Assembly (NCBI GenBank): GCA_910577275.1
Contig: CAJTMW010000008.1
Location: forward strand, 124,658 to 188,657
DNA length: 64,000 nt
DNA from: an uncultured Lachnospiraceae bacterium
GTDB lineage: Bacteria; Bacillota; Clostridia; Lachnospirales; Lachnospiraceae
Direction: 5' to 3'
Translations under genes and position numbers: made by a program
Shown: in pieces, positions 25,346 to 34,173 of the stretch
Layout: each line of letters opens with the position of its first letter
Position numbering within the stretch: position 1 is the stretch's first letter
Notes under the pieces: model-generated
What the model was told of the DNA's origin: nothing
Seen by the model: only the letters and a program-made list of their open reading frames with translations
Databases searched by the model: none

Positions 25346-26734
25346 ATGAAAAAGTCAATAGCGATTTTGCTGACAGGAATGTTGATGGCAGGGCTGCTGT
25401 CAGGCTGCGGAGGAGGAGCGGATAGTTCCCCTGAGGATGCTGGAACGGACACGGCGCCTGTAGCTGTGGCAGAAGCGGAAAAGGAGCCGGAGGCTGATGC
25501 CGGAACAGTGAAGGAAGCGGACGCGGTTTCTGCTGCTTCAGGTTCTATAGAGGTGGAGGTTACCTTTACTGACCAGGATTTGGAGAAGTTTCAGGCAATT
25601 GTAGATGGTTTCGTGGCAGAAAGCGGAATCAATGTGGAGCTGGTTGCACCGGGCGCAGACTATGAAACGGTAATGAAGACAAGAATGGCGTCGGGAGACC
25701 TTCCAGATGTATGGGAGACCCATGGATGGTCTGTGATGCGTTATTCTGAATATTTACGTCCCTTAAATGACCAGCCCTGGTTTGACAAAATCGACCCTGC
25801 AGCAATGGGTGTAGTGGAGGCTTCTGACGGCAATATTTATGTTCTTCCGGTTTCCCAGGTGGTATCCGGCGTGATTTACAATGCAGATACTCTTAAGGAG
25901 GCAGGAGTGAATCCTGAGGATATCCGTACACTGGAGGATTTCGAAGCCACTTGTGAGAAAATTAAAGCTTTAGGAAAAACTCCGATTCATATTGGCGGAA
26001 AGGACAGCGGAAATGCGGCAGGCTTTCTTGGCTCTATTGCGCCGGCAATGCTTACGGACGAGGGCTGTATCTATCCTAACGGAGACGAATTAAAGAACGG
26101 AACCTTTGACTGGGAACAGTATGGCACACCGGTAATGCAGAAAATTGCGGATTATGTAAATAACGGTTATATCAATGTGGACTTTACTACGGCGGATACC
26201 AAGACAATGCAGACTGCTCTGGGAGCCGGAGACTGCGGTTTTGTATTCCGTAATACGCCGAATATTGTAAATGCAAGAAATTATGTGGAAGGCTGTAATG
26301 TAGGTATTATCCCTATTCCCTCATCCACAGAGGAAGGAAAATCTTCTTTCAGAATCGGTGAAGGGACATGTCTTGGAATCTGGAAGGATACAGAAAATTA
26401 TGATGCGGCGGCGGCATTTCTGGAATATTTAGCCCGCCCGGAGGTTGCAAAAGCAATTTGCCTGATTAATGGCTCCGTGCCGGCGTTGGTAGATGTGAAC
26501 GTGGACGACGACTATGCGGTGACCGCTTTCCATACGGCTCAGCAACAGTTCGACGGCGACCTGTATTACGATAATATATTTGACAGAGAATATTTCCCCA
26601 GCGGAATGTGGGGAGTAATGGCAGACTCGGTGACAGAAGTGGTTATGGACCCGACGGAAGCAGGCGTTGCCTCCAGTGTGAAGATTCTTGAGGAAAATTA
26701 TCTGGAGAAGTATGCGGAAGCAAAGGCACAGTAG
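25346..26734 (+). CDS. Sugar ABC transporter substrate-binding lipoprotein
   Basis: A 462-residue extracellular solute-binding protein (family 1), tethered to the membrane by a lipid on Cys21 of the lipobox LLSGC. A short acidic linker follows, then the bilobed sugar-binding fold (DLPDVWETHGW, FLEYLARPEVAKAI). It captures sugar or oligosaccharide for the two permeases that follow. The ATG at 25346 has AAAGGAG upstream; the longer frame from 25262 adds no sensible signal peptide. No ATPase gene is in the operon, so a shared MsmK/UgpC-type ATPase elsewhere is probable. Confidence 0.93.
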   Translation: MKKSIAILLTGMLMAGLLSGCGGGADSSPEDAGTDTAPVAVAEAEKEPEADAGTVKEADAVSAASGSIEVEVTFTDQDLEKFQAIVDGFVAESGINVELVAPGADYETVMKTRMASGDLPDVWETHGWSVMRYSEYLRPLNDQPWFDKIDPAAMGVVEASDGNIYVLPVSQVVSGVIYNADTLKEAGVNPEDIRTLEDFEATCEKIKALGKTPIHIGGKDSGNAAGFLGSIAPAMLTDEGCIYPNGDELKNGTFDWEQYGTPVMQKIADYVNNGYINVDFTTADTKTMQTALGAGDCGFVFRNTPNIVNARNYVEGCNVGIIPIPSSTEEGKSSFRIGEGTCLGIWKDTENYDAAAAFLEYLARPEVAKAICLINGSVPALVDVNVDDDYAVTAFHTAQQQFDGDLYYDNIFDREYFPSGMWGVMADSVTEVVMDPTEAGVASSVKILEENYLEKYAEAKAQ

Positions 26735-26755
26735 GATGACCTGAAAAATAAAATA

Positions 26756-26795
26756 GCCCCGGCATTCGTAACCTTGTGATGCCGGGGTTTTTATT
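26756..26795 (+). terminator. Intercistronic terminator between binding protein and permeases
   Basis: A 9-bp stem CCCCGGCAT / ATGCCGGGG followed by TTTTTATT. Located inside the operon, it would let the binding protein be made in excess over the membrane permeases. Confidence 0.85.
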
Positions 26796-26811
26796 CCACG
26801 GAGGTGAACGA

Positions 26812-27681
26812 TTGAAAAAAAGAAACAGACAAATGAATTTATTTTACATTCCGGCGGTTGCTCTGATGGCGTTGTTTGTCGTTTATCCGTTTTTCCGGGC
26901 CATTTTGATATCCTTCTGTAAATGGAACGGCTATTCCGAAAACATACGGTTTGTAGGGCTGGACAATTATATTTACATGATGACTGACAGAAAATTCTGG
27001 AATGCTTTTGGAAATACCCTGCTTTATGGATTTGGTTCTACCTTTCTTCAGAATGTGTTCGGACTGGCATTTGCATTGCTGGTCAATTCCAGATTTAAAG
27101 GAAACAAGATTGTCAGAACAGTGGTGTATATGCCAATTATGATTTCCAGTCTGATTATGGGCTATATTATGTATTATTTTCTGGTTTTTGACAACGGCGT
27201 ACTCAACGATATCATCGGATGGTTCGGGAAGGAGCCTCAAAACTGGCTGGGAAATCCGGTGGTGGGGCGGGTGGCCATTACGCTGATTAATTCCTGGCAG
27301 TATGTGGGAAACAGCATGATAATTTACCTGGCAGGCCTGCAGAATATTCCCCAGATGTATTATGAGGCGGCGACCATTGATGGCGCGGGGAAATGGGCCA
27401 GCTTCAAAAGGATTACCATGCCGCTTTTGGTACCGTCCATTTCATCGGCTGTGATTTTAAATCTGATTGGCGGTCTGAAGCTGTATGATTTGGTGGTATC
27501 TCTCACCAATGGCGGTCCGGGCTATACCACTCACTCGGTTATGTCTTATATCAGCAATCAGTATTTTACGCAGGAAAAGGCAGGTTATTCAGCGGCAATA
27601 GGAATTTTTATCTTTCTGTTTATTGTGTTGGTATCCGCCATAGGGAATCACTATTTTGCAGGAAAGGAAGTGGATATGTAG
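26812..27681 (+). CDS. Sugar ABC transporter permease (MalF/UgpA type)
   Basis: A 289-residue inner-membrane permease of the carbohydrate ABC family, with about six membrane helices and the EAA loop (YYEAATIDGAGKWASFKRIT) that docks the ATPase. A TTG start at 26812 is chosen because GGAGGTG lies eight bases upstream; the ATG at 26776 is within the terminator region and has no ribosome site. Its stop codon abuts the ATG of the next permease gene, which pairs with it. Confidence 0.93.
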   Translation: MKKRNRQMNLFYIPAVALMALFVVYPFFRAILISFCKWNGYSENIRFVGLDNYIYMMTDRKFWNAFGNTLLYGFGSTFLQNVFGLAFALLVNSRFKGNKIVRTVVYMPIMISSLIMGYIMYYFLVFDNGVLNDIIGWFGKEPQNWLGNPVVGRVAITLINSWQYVGNSMIIYLAGLQNIPQMYYEAATIDGAGKWASFKRITMPLLVPSISSAVILNLIGGLKLYDLVVSLTNGGPGYTTHSVMSYISNQYFTQEKAGYSAAIGIFIFLFIVLVSAIGNHYFAGKEVDM

Positions 27682-28527
27682 ATGAAAATAAAGAAAACAA
27701 AGAACAGATACCTGCATCGCTCCAACTGGTGGAAATATCTGCTCAGCGTTGTTATCGTAGGAATTTACCTGCTTCCGATTTTTGTAATTGTCGTCACTTC
27801 CTTAAAGCCTGTGACAGATAATTCCTCAAGGCTGGCGCTTCCGGAAGTGATTTACTGGGGAAACTACCTGAAAGCGTTTAATGCGGGCGGTCTTCTGAAT
27901 GCAATTAAAAATACCATGATTATTACTTTTTTCGTGGTAGTAATTGAAGTATTTGCAGGATGTATGGGAGCGTATCCGCTGGCAAGGAACCGCTCCCGGC
28001 TGAACAAGGTGGTAAAGGCGTTGATTATGGGAGTAATGATGGTTCCGGGTCTGTCTATTGTGGTAGGTGTATATTCCACACTGGTAAATCTTCATGCAAT
28101 ATCCACCTACTGGGGAATTATCATTGTGACGGCTGCATTTGGCCTGCCCCTCTCCATTTACCTGTATTCTAATTTTATCTCATCGATTCCAGGGACTCTG
28201 GATGAGGCGGCGGCTATCGACGGCGCAGGAGCGGCACAGACCTTTTTACACATTATTCTTCCGCAGCTCAAACCGGTAACCGTGTCCGTAATTATTATGA
28301 AAGGCGTAGGGGCGTGGAATGAATATGGTTATTCCCTCTATATTCTGCAAAAACCGCAGATGTATAATATCACGCTGACCATTAAGCAGTTCTTTGCAGA
28401 AAGTATGAATGATTTGAATGCGGCGGCGGCCGGAGCGGTTCTTGGAATCCTGCCGGTTATCGTTATTTATCTGTTCCTGCAAAAATATTTTATTCAGGGC
28501 TCTCTGGACAGTGCGGTTAAGGGGTAG
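27682..28527 (+). CDS. Sugar ABC transporter permease (MalG/UgpE type)
   Basis: A 281-residue second permease with six membrane helices and the EAA loop LDEAAAIDGAGAAQTFLHII. The C-terminal LQKYFIQGSLDSAVKG is the typical end of MalG-like permeases. It directly abuts the preceding permease and the two presumably form the heterodimeric channel for the lipoprotein at 25346. Confidence 0.94.
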   Translation: MKIKKTKNRYLHRSNWWKYLLSVVIVGIYLLPIFVIVVTSLKPVTDNSSRLALPEVIYWGNYLKAFNAGGLLNAIKNTMIITFFVVVIEVFAGCMGAYPLARNRSRLNKVVKALIMGVMMVPGLSIVVGVYSTLVNLHAISTYWGIIIVTAAFGLPLSIYLYSNFISSIPGTLDEAAAIDGAGAAQTFLHIILPQLKPVTVSVIIMKGVGAWNEYGYSLYILQKPQMYNITLTIKQFFAESMNDLNAAAAGAVLGILPVIVIYLFLQKYFIQGSLDSAVKG

Positions 28528-28585
28528 ATAACAAAGTAAACAGAAAATAAAACAATGCCGGTTGGCGGAAGAAGGAGGAGAAAAC

Positions 28586-29902
28586 ATGGTTAAGATAGCT
28601 TTCATAGGAGCCGGGAGCACTATATTTGCAAGAAACGTTCTGGGAGACTGTATGTGTACGCCGTCGCTTCGGGACGCGCAGATTGCGTTGTATGACATTG
28701 ACGGGGTAAGGCTTGAGGAATCACAGGTGATTCTGGAGGGAATCAATCGGAATGTAAATGAATCCCGGGCGCAGATACGGACTTATCTTGGAGAGGAAAA
28801 TCGCAGAGAAGCTCTTGAAGGGGCGGATTTTGTGGTGTGCGCGGTGCGCGTGGGAATGCAGGAGCACGGACTGATTGATTTTGAGATTCCGAAAAAGTAT
28901 GGTTACAGACAAACCATAGCGGATACCCTTGGAATCGGAGGTCTGATGCGGGGACTTCGTACCATTCCATTGATGGAGGAGTTTGCACGGGATATGGAGG
29001 AGGTCTGCCCGGATGCCCTGTTGCTCAATTATGTGAATCCTATGGCGATTGTCACAGGATATCTGCAGCGTTATACAAAAGTGAGGACGGTTGGACTGTG
29101 TCACAGCGTACAGGTGTGCTCGGAAAAGCTGCTTAAGTCGCTGGACATGGAAGAAAAGCTGGAGGGCCGCAGGGAGACGATTTTCGGGATTAATCATATG
29201 GCGTGGCTGCTGGATATCCGGGATAAGGAGGGGCAGAATTTGTATCCTGAAATCAGGGAAAGGGCAAAGCGTAAAAATCTTGAAAAGCACGAGGATATGG
29301 TGCGGTTCGACTACATAGACAAGCTGGGCTATTACTGTACAGAATCCAGTGAACACAATGCGGAATATAATCCCTTTTACATAAAGAGCCGTTACCCAGG
29401 GCTGATTGAGAAATTCCAGATACCGCTGGACGCATCCCCTGAACGGTGCCGGAAGATTATCGAGGGCTGGGAGGAGGAAAAGGAGAAAATATTGGACGGC
29501 GGTCAGATTACCCATGAGCGCTCTAAGGAATACGCCTCGAGAATTATGGAGGCAGTAACCACGGGAGAGCCTGCAAAGATTGCCGGAAACGTGATTAACA
29601 ACGGTCTGATTGAGAATCTGGTGCCAGACGCCTGCGTGGAAGTACCCTGTCTGGTTGACGGCGAGGGCGTCCATCCCTGCAAAATGGGGAGGCTTCCCGT
29701 CCATCTGGCCGGAATGAATATGACGAATATCAACATGCAGCTTATGGCGATAGAGGCGGCAAGAAGCAGGAAAAAAGAAGATATTTACCGCGCGGCGATG
29801 CTGGACCCGCATACGGCTGCGGAGCTTAGCATCGACGATATCAGAAGACTGTGCGACGAACTGATAGAAGCTCATGGGGAATTAATGGAAATGTATTCTT
29901 AA
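28586..29902 (+). CDS. Glycoside hydrolase family 4 (MelA-like alpha-galactosidase/glucosidase)
   Basis: A 438-residue GH4 enzyme, which uses NAD and a metal ion to cleave glycosides by oxidation-elimination. The N-terminal Rossmann motif is AFIGAGSTIF, the metal-binding Cys lies in GLCHSVQ and the His in FGINHMAW. The segment NNGLIENLVPDACVEVP is typical of the alpha-galactosidase/alpha-glucosidase subgroup and not of 6-phospho-glycosidases. That fits import by an ABC transporter instead of a PTS. Ribosome site GGAGG before 28586. It ends six bases from the convergent AraC gene. Also plausible: alpha-glucuronidase. Confidence 0.9.
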   Translation: MVKIAFIGAGSTIFARNVLGDCMCTPSLRDAQIALYDIDGVRLEESQVILEGINRNVNESRAQIRTYLGEENRREALEGADFVVCAVRVGMQEHGLIDFEIPKKYGYRQTIADTLGIGGLMRGLRTIPLMEEFARDMEEVCPDALLLNYVNPMAIVTGYLQRYTKVRTVGLCHSVQVCSEKLLKSLDMEEKLEGRRETIFGINHMAWLLDIRDKEGQNLYPEIRERAKRKNLEKHEDMVRFDYIDKLGYYCTESSEHNAEYNPFYIKSRYPGLIEKFQIPLDASPERCRKIIEGWEEEKEKILDGGQITHERSKEYASRIMEAVTTGEPAKIAGNVINNGLIENLVPDACVEVPCLVDGEGVHPCKMGRLPVHLAGMNMTNINMQLMAIEAARSRKKEDIYRAAMLDPHTAAELSIDDIRRLCDELIEAHGELMEMYS

Positions 29903-29908
29903 AACCGC

Positions 29909-30784
29909 TTAGTTTTTATTTCGAAATTCCGAAGGACTGCTTCCCGTATACTTTCGGAACAGACGGCTGAAGTACAGCGGGTTATCGTAGCCCACGGCAA
30001 AGGAAATCTCCGATACGGAGAAATTGCTGGTCAGAAGAAGGTTTCTTGCCCGCTCCATGCGGAGCCGGATAAGATAAGTATGGGGGGAATAACCGGTGTA
30101 TTCTTTAAATTTGCGTATGAAATAATAGGAACTCATGCCGCTTAAAGCGGCATATTCGTCCACGCTGCGGTTAATTTGATACTCGTTGTGCATCAGTTCT
30201 ATAACAGGAATAAAAGCTTCATACTGAACCATATCAGGAACATGCTGACGGAGGAGATTACGGGAAATAATGCAGATAAGTTCCTGAAAATAAGCCACAG
30301 TCATGAGGGTATAGTTGTAGGAACGAAACTGCAGCTCTCGCACCAGCTTCATGATGAGGTCGGGAAAAGCAGGTTCATCGCCAAGCTGGTAAACACACTG
30401 GTCCCAGAGGTTGTTCTGGCGCAGAAGTGTTTCTATGCAGACGCCGGTAAAATGAATCCAGTAAACTACCGTAGGGCAGGAAGAATAGTAAGAATAGTGC
30501 TGAACCTCACCAGGTTTATATAAAACCATGCTTCCTTTGCCAAGGACAGTGGCTTTTCCGTCAAAATAAAAATCGGCGGCCCCTTTCTGGATGTAAATCA
30601 GCTGGTAATCCATCCGGCCCTGAGGGCGCAGAATAGTGACGCGTTTTTCATCATGGTCATAATAATTATAACCACAGCTGTTTACGCAGATGGGCTCCTG
30701 AGAAACCCGTTCAGAATTAAAAGGATTTTCGCCGCTGACGACATGAAAGCCGCCATCCTTCACATTAATTATTTTGCTATTCAT
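29909..30784 (-). CDS. AraC-family transcriptional regulator of the sugar regulon
   Basis: A 291-residue AraC/XylS regulator. Residues 20-165 form the cupin-like effector-binding domain (RVTILRPQGRMDYQLIYI) and 190-291 the two helix-turn-helix units (SGMSSYYFIRKFKEYTGYSP and SEISFAVGYDNPLYFSRLF). It lies between the ABC/GH4 operon and the divergent isomerase operon, and both carry the same operator-like sequence, so it is the obvious candidate activator of both. GGAGG lies before its ATG; its own sigma-A promoter is at 30808-30836. The inducing sugar is not known. Confidence 0.93.
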   Translation of the reverse strand: MNSKIINVKDGGFHVVSGENPFNSERVSQEPICVNSCGYNYYDHDEKRVTILRPQGRMDYQLIYIQKGAADFYFDGKATVLGKGSMVLYKPGEVQHYSYYSSCPTVVYWIHFTGVCIETLLRQNNLWDQCVYQLGDEPAFPDLIMKLVRELQFRSYNYTLMTVAYFQELICIISRNLLRQHVPDMVQYEAFIPVIELMHNEYQINRSVDEYAALSGMSSYYFIRKFKEYTGYSPHTYLIRLRMERARNLLLTSNFSVSEISFAVGYDNPLYFSRLFRKYTGSSPSEFRNKN

Positions 30785-30807
30785 AGTAAGCCTCCTGGAT
30801 AGTTATC

Positions 30808-30836
30808 ATTTTAGAGGAACGGTTATTTTCTGTCAA
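30808..30836 (-). promoter_or_regulatory. Promoter of the AraC regulator gene
   Basis: On the minus strand TTGACA, 17-base spacer, TAAAAT. The operator at 30848 starts only 11 bases behind the -35 box, so binding there could also affect this promoter. Confidence 0.75.
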
Positions 30837-30847
30837 TAGAGGAAATA

Positions 30848-30910
30848 GCAATTTTGTGTATATATAGAACAGGCCAGTGAATTTTCAAAGGACAGGATAT
30901 AACGTATACT
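30848..30910 (+). promoter_or_regulatory. AraC-type operator and promoter of the isomerase-Etf operon
   Basis: GCAATTTTGT, one base, TATATAT, two bases, AACAGG (30848-30873), then TATACT at 30905-30910. The -35 position is TTTTCA. Sequence and spacing match 25182-25244: both -10 boxes start 57 bases after the start of the operator. Confidence 0.75.
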
Positions 30911-31007
30911 GTGGATAATCCCGGGTAACAGAAACACTGTAAATAAAATCCATTTAACTAATCAATCTGGTTTTCAATACCGTTTATGCGGTAAGAGGGG
31001 AGAGAAG

Positions 31008-32402
31008 ATGCTTCAATACCATGTAACAATAGGATTAGCGCCAATGCGCAGGGATGTTACGCCAAGACCGGGGATTTTCAACTGGGAAAGGGCGGAGGAG
31101 AGAGGACGTCGCATAGTGGATTACATAGAAAACCACTATGCGGAAGAACATGTATCCTTTGTGGATTTAAAAGGGATTAATCCGGTGGACGTGATGTACA
31201 GCGAAGCGGACGCGGATGCGGTAATTGAACGGTTCCGGGAGGCGCAGGTGGACGGCATCGTATTGATAAACTGCAATTTTGGTAATGAGGAGATTGCAGG
31301 GAGGATTGCCCATACACTGGGAAAACCGGTACTTTTGTGGGCGCCTTTAGACGATGTATTTGAGCCGGACGGAACCAGATACACAGACAGCCAGTGCGGA
31401 ATCTTTGGTGTGTCCAGGCAGCTTCAACGACTGAATGTTCCTTTCAGTTATGTGGAAAACTGCCGGGTGGAGGAGGATGCGTTCAGGGACGGTCTGGACC
31501 GGTTTATCCGGGTAGCCTGTATGGTAAAAAATTTTACAGGCCTCCGCGTAGGGCAGGTGGGAATGAGACCGAAGCCCTTCTGCTCGGTGATTTACAATGA
31601 GGGAGAGCTGATGCAGAAATTTGGCGTTCAGATAATCCCAATTAATATGGCGGTAATTATTGATAAATTTAACAGAATATTGAAGGAAAACCGGGAGGAA
31701 CTGAAAAGGGGCGCGGAGCTGCTTGGAGAAAGGTATGAGGTAGACGAACTTTCCGAACCGAATCTGGAGAAAATATATACTTTTGTTTTATTGTACCGGG
31801 AATTGTTTGAGGAATACCGGCTGGATGTGTGTGCGTCGGAATGCTGGACTTCCATGCAGCTTGGGCTAAACGCCATGCCTTGTACTGCTTTCAGCATTCT
31901 GGCTGACGAGGGGTATGTGATTGCCTGCGAAACAGACGTACACGCGGCAATTTCCATGGCGCTGCTTTCCTGTGCCGTCCTGGGGAAGAAGCGGCCGTTC
32001 CTCGGAGAATTCACTGTAAAAAATCCCGAAGATGGAAATTCTGAACTTTTATGGCATTGCGGTCCTTTTGCCTACTCTCTCAAAAAGGAAGGAGAAAAGG
32101 CAAAAATGGTAAATATGCGTCAGTGGTTTCAGTTAAAAGACGGAAATTATACGCTGGCCAGAATGGACCAGGAAAACGGAGATTATCGTTTGTTGTGCGG
32201 CCAGTGTGGAACAACAGAGGGCCCTTATACTTTTGGCACTTATGTCTGGGCACAGTTCAGGAATTTAAAGAAATGGGAAAAGAAGCTGGTGGAGGGACCC
32301 TATATCCATCATATTGCGGAGGTGGAAGGGCAGCATGAGGAGGTTTTGACAGAATTTTGCAAATTTATACCGAAGTTAACAGCAGACCATGTGGAGGAAT
32401 AA
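31008..32402 (+). CDS. L-fucose/L-arabinose isomerase-like protein
   Basis: A 464-residue protein of the FucI/AraA isomerase-like superfamily, which interconverts aldoses and ketoses using a divalent metal. The N-terminal Rossmann-like part (IVLINCNFGNEEIAGRIA, then KPVLLWAPLDD) and the C-terminal metal region with ASECWTSMQ and ETDVHAA match the family layout. It is first in the operon, ahead of an aldolase and two kinases. Sugar specificity is not predictable. It is shorter than true FucI (about 590 residues), so it belongs to the less characterised group. Confidence 0.82.
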   Translation: MLQYHVTIGLAPMRRDVTPRPGIFNWERAEERGRRIVDYIENHYAEEHVSFVDLKGINPVDVMYSEADADAVIERFREAQVDGIVLINCNFGNEEIAGRIAHTLGKPVLLWAPLDDVFEPDGTRYTDSQCGIFGVSRQLQRLNVPFSYVENCRVEEDAFRDGLDRFIRVACMVKNFTGLRVGQVGMRPKPFCSVIYNEGELMQKFGVQIIPINMAVIIDKFNRILKENREELKRGAELLGERYEVDELSEPNLEKIYTFVLLYRELFEEYRLDVCASECWTSMQLGLNAMPCTAFSILADEGYVIACETDVHAAISMALLSCAVLGKKRPFLGEFTVKNPEDGNSELLWHCGPFAYSLKKEGEKAKMVNMRQWFQLKDGNYTLARMDQENGDYRLLCGQCGTTEGPYTFGTYVWAQFRNLKKWEKKLVEGPYIHHIAEVEGQHEEVLTEFCKFIPKLTADHVEE

Positions 32403-32420
32403 TACAGGAGGATTTTAAGA

Positions 32421-33248
32421 ATGTTAGTAAGCTTAAGCGAAATACTGGAGCCTGCCGGGGCGGAGGGCTATGCGGTACCGGCTTTTAATGTCTACAATAT
32501 GGAGACGGTAATGGGAGTGGCACAGGCGGCAAAAAAGCTGCGTTCTCCGGTAATTTTTCAGGTATACAGCAGACTTTTTGAACAGGGGAAAGGAGATTAT
32601 CTGGCGCCGGTTATTCTCGAGGCGGTGAAAGGGCTTTCGGTACCGGCTGTCTTTCATCTGGACCATGGCTCGGGACAGGATGCGGTAGTCCGGGCTCTGC
32701 GCTGCGGCGCCAGCGGAATTATGATTGATGCGTCGTTAAAACCGCTCAAAGAAAATATGGAGGAAACACGGAAAATAGTGGAGCTGTGCCGGGCGGCGGG
32801 TGTGCCTGTGGAAGGCGAGCTGGGGCATATCGGCAGTACGAGGGATGAAACAGCTTCTGAGTTTACACGTGTGGACGAGGCGGTGCAGTTTGTGGAGGAA
32901 ACGAAAGTGGACGCCCTTGCAGTAATGATTGGAACGGCTCACGGTAAGTATAAGAAGGCTCCGCAGCTGAATCTTCAGCGTGCCGGGGAAATCAGCCGGG
33001 CGGTGAAAAAGCCGCTGGTACTCCACGGCGGTTCCGGGGTACCGGACGAACAGGTAAAGGGAGCCATTGCGCAGGGGGTTGCAAAGGTAAACTTCGGTAC
33101 GGATTTATGTTGCGCCTTTCTTGAAGGGATAAAGAAGACGGCGGAGGGAACGATAGCGATTGATTTGTTTATGAACGAGCCCATTGCAACGGTAAAGGAG
33201 TTTGCAATGGAGAAAATCAGATTGTTAGGAGCGGATGGGCATGCATGA
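32421..33248 (+). CDS. Class II aldolase, GatY/tagatose-bisphosphate type
   Basis: A 275-residue zinc aldolase cleaving a ketose (bis)phosphate to DHAP and an aldehyde. Visible residues: HLDHGSG, VEGELGHIG, GTAHGKYK and LHGGSGVP, with KVNFGTDL near the phosphate site. These fit the GatY/KbaY/FbaA branch. It is distinct from the housekeeping fba at 16038 and overlaps the following kinase gene by 8 bases. The kinase probably makes its substrate. Whether it takes tagatose-, fructose- or another bisphosphate is unknown. Confidence 0.88.
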   Translation: MLVSLSEILEPAGAEGYAVPAFNVYNMETVMGVAQAAKKLRSPVIFQVYSRLFEQGKGDYLAPVILEAVKGLSVPAVFHLDHGSGQDAVVRALRCGASGIMIDASLKPLKENMEETRKIVELCRAAGVPVEGELGHIGSTRDETASEFTRVDEAVQFVEETKVDALAVMIGTAHGKYKKAPQLNLQRAGEISRAVKKPLVLHGGSGVPDEQVKGAIAQGVAKVNFGTDLCCAFLEGIKKTAEGTIAIDLFMNEPIATVKEFAMEKIRLLGADGHA

Positions 33249-34173
33249 TATAGTGGGAATTGGAGCCAGTCTTTATGACACGCTGATGGTAGTCCCCGGA
33301 TATCCAAAAGAGGATACAAAGATGATGGCGGGACGAACCATGGGACAGGGAGGCGGCCCTTGCGCCACAGCTCTTGCGGCCGCCTCAAGGCTGGGTGCGA
33401 AAACCGCATACATCGGCATCATGGGAGACGATGCGGCGGGAAGCTTTATGAAGCAGGATTTGGAAAGATACGGTGTGGATACCGGTCTCGTACAGGTAAA
33501 AAACGGCTATCTGTCCTATATGTCCTTTATTCTTCTGAATGAGGAAACAGGAAGCCGTACCTGCATCTGGAGCAAGGGAGACATCCCGGCGCTGATACTT
33601 TGCGGGAGAGATATCGAGACGATTCAGAACGCCAGAGTGCTTCATCTGGACGGTAATCATTTAGACGCCGCCATTCAGGGAGCAATAGCTGCAAAACAGG
33701 CCGGAGTCAAGGTGAGTATGGACGCCGGAGGAAACTATCAGGGAGTGGGGCGGCTTCTTCCTTATGTGGATTATCTGATTCCTTCAGAGGAATTTGTCTG
33801 TCAGTTCACCGGAATCAATGATGTTGAGAAGGCGGCGGAACGCTTGTACCGGGAATATATGCCTGAGGTTTTTATCATTACACAGGGGAGCAGAGGCGGC
33901 TTTATTTATGACGGGAGCATTCACAGGTATCCGGTATTTCCGGTTCCGGTTTTGGATTCCAACGGTGCCGGGGACGTTTTTCACGGGGCGTTTATTACTG
34001 CCTATACGGAAGGGACATCCGTAGAAGAAGCGGCGGCGTTTGCCAGCGCGGTATCCGCCTTGAAATGCAGCCGGCTGGGCGGACGAAAGAGTGTGCCTGA
34101 CAGAGCGAGCGCGCTTCAGTTTATGAAGCGGAAACAGTTAAAGAGAGGGGAGGAACTGATATATGAAATATGA
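33241..34173 (+). CDS. PfkB-family carbohydrate kinase
   Basis: A 310-residue ribokinase/PfkB sugar kinase. The N-terminal GGG..A motif (GQGGGPCATALAAASRLG) and the catalytic C-terminal signature DSNGAGDVFHGAF with the base Asp are intact. The ATG at 33241 is preferred because AGGAG lies nine bases upstream; the ATG at 33235 is too close. Start and stop overlap both neighbours, indicating a tight operon. It may phosphorylate the ketose or ketose phosphate that the aldolase cleaves. Confidence 0.9.
   Translation: MHDIVGIGASLYDTLMVVPGYPKEDTKMMAGRTMGQGGGPCATALAAASRLGAKTAYIGIMGDDAAGSFMKQDLERYGVDTGLVQVKNGYLSYMSFILLNEETGSRTCIWSKGDIPALILCGRDIETIQNARVLHLDGNHLDAAIQGAIAAKQAGVKVSMDAGGNYQGVGRLLPYVDYLIPSEEFVCQFTGINDVEKAAERLYREYMPEVFIITQGSRGGFIYDGSIHRYPVFPVPVLDSNGAGDVFHGAFITAYTEGTSVEEAAAFASAVSALKCSRLGGRKSVPDRASALQFMKRKQLKRGEELIYEI

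Noticed and set aside
28721..29875. Long open frame of 384 codons on the minus strand
   Set aside because: It is the antisense shadow of the GH4 gene, has no family motifs and no ribosome site.
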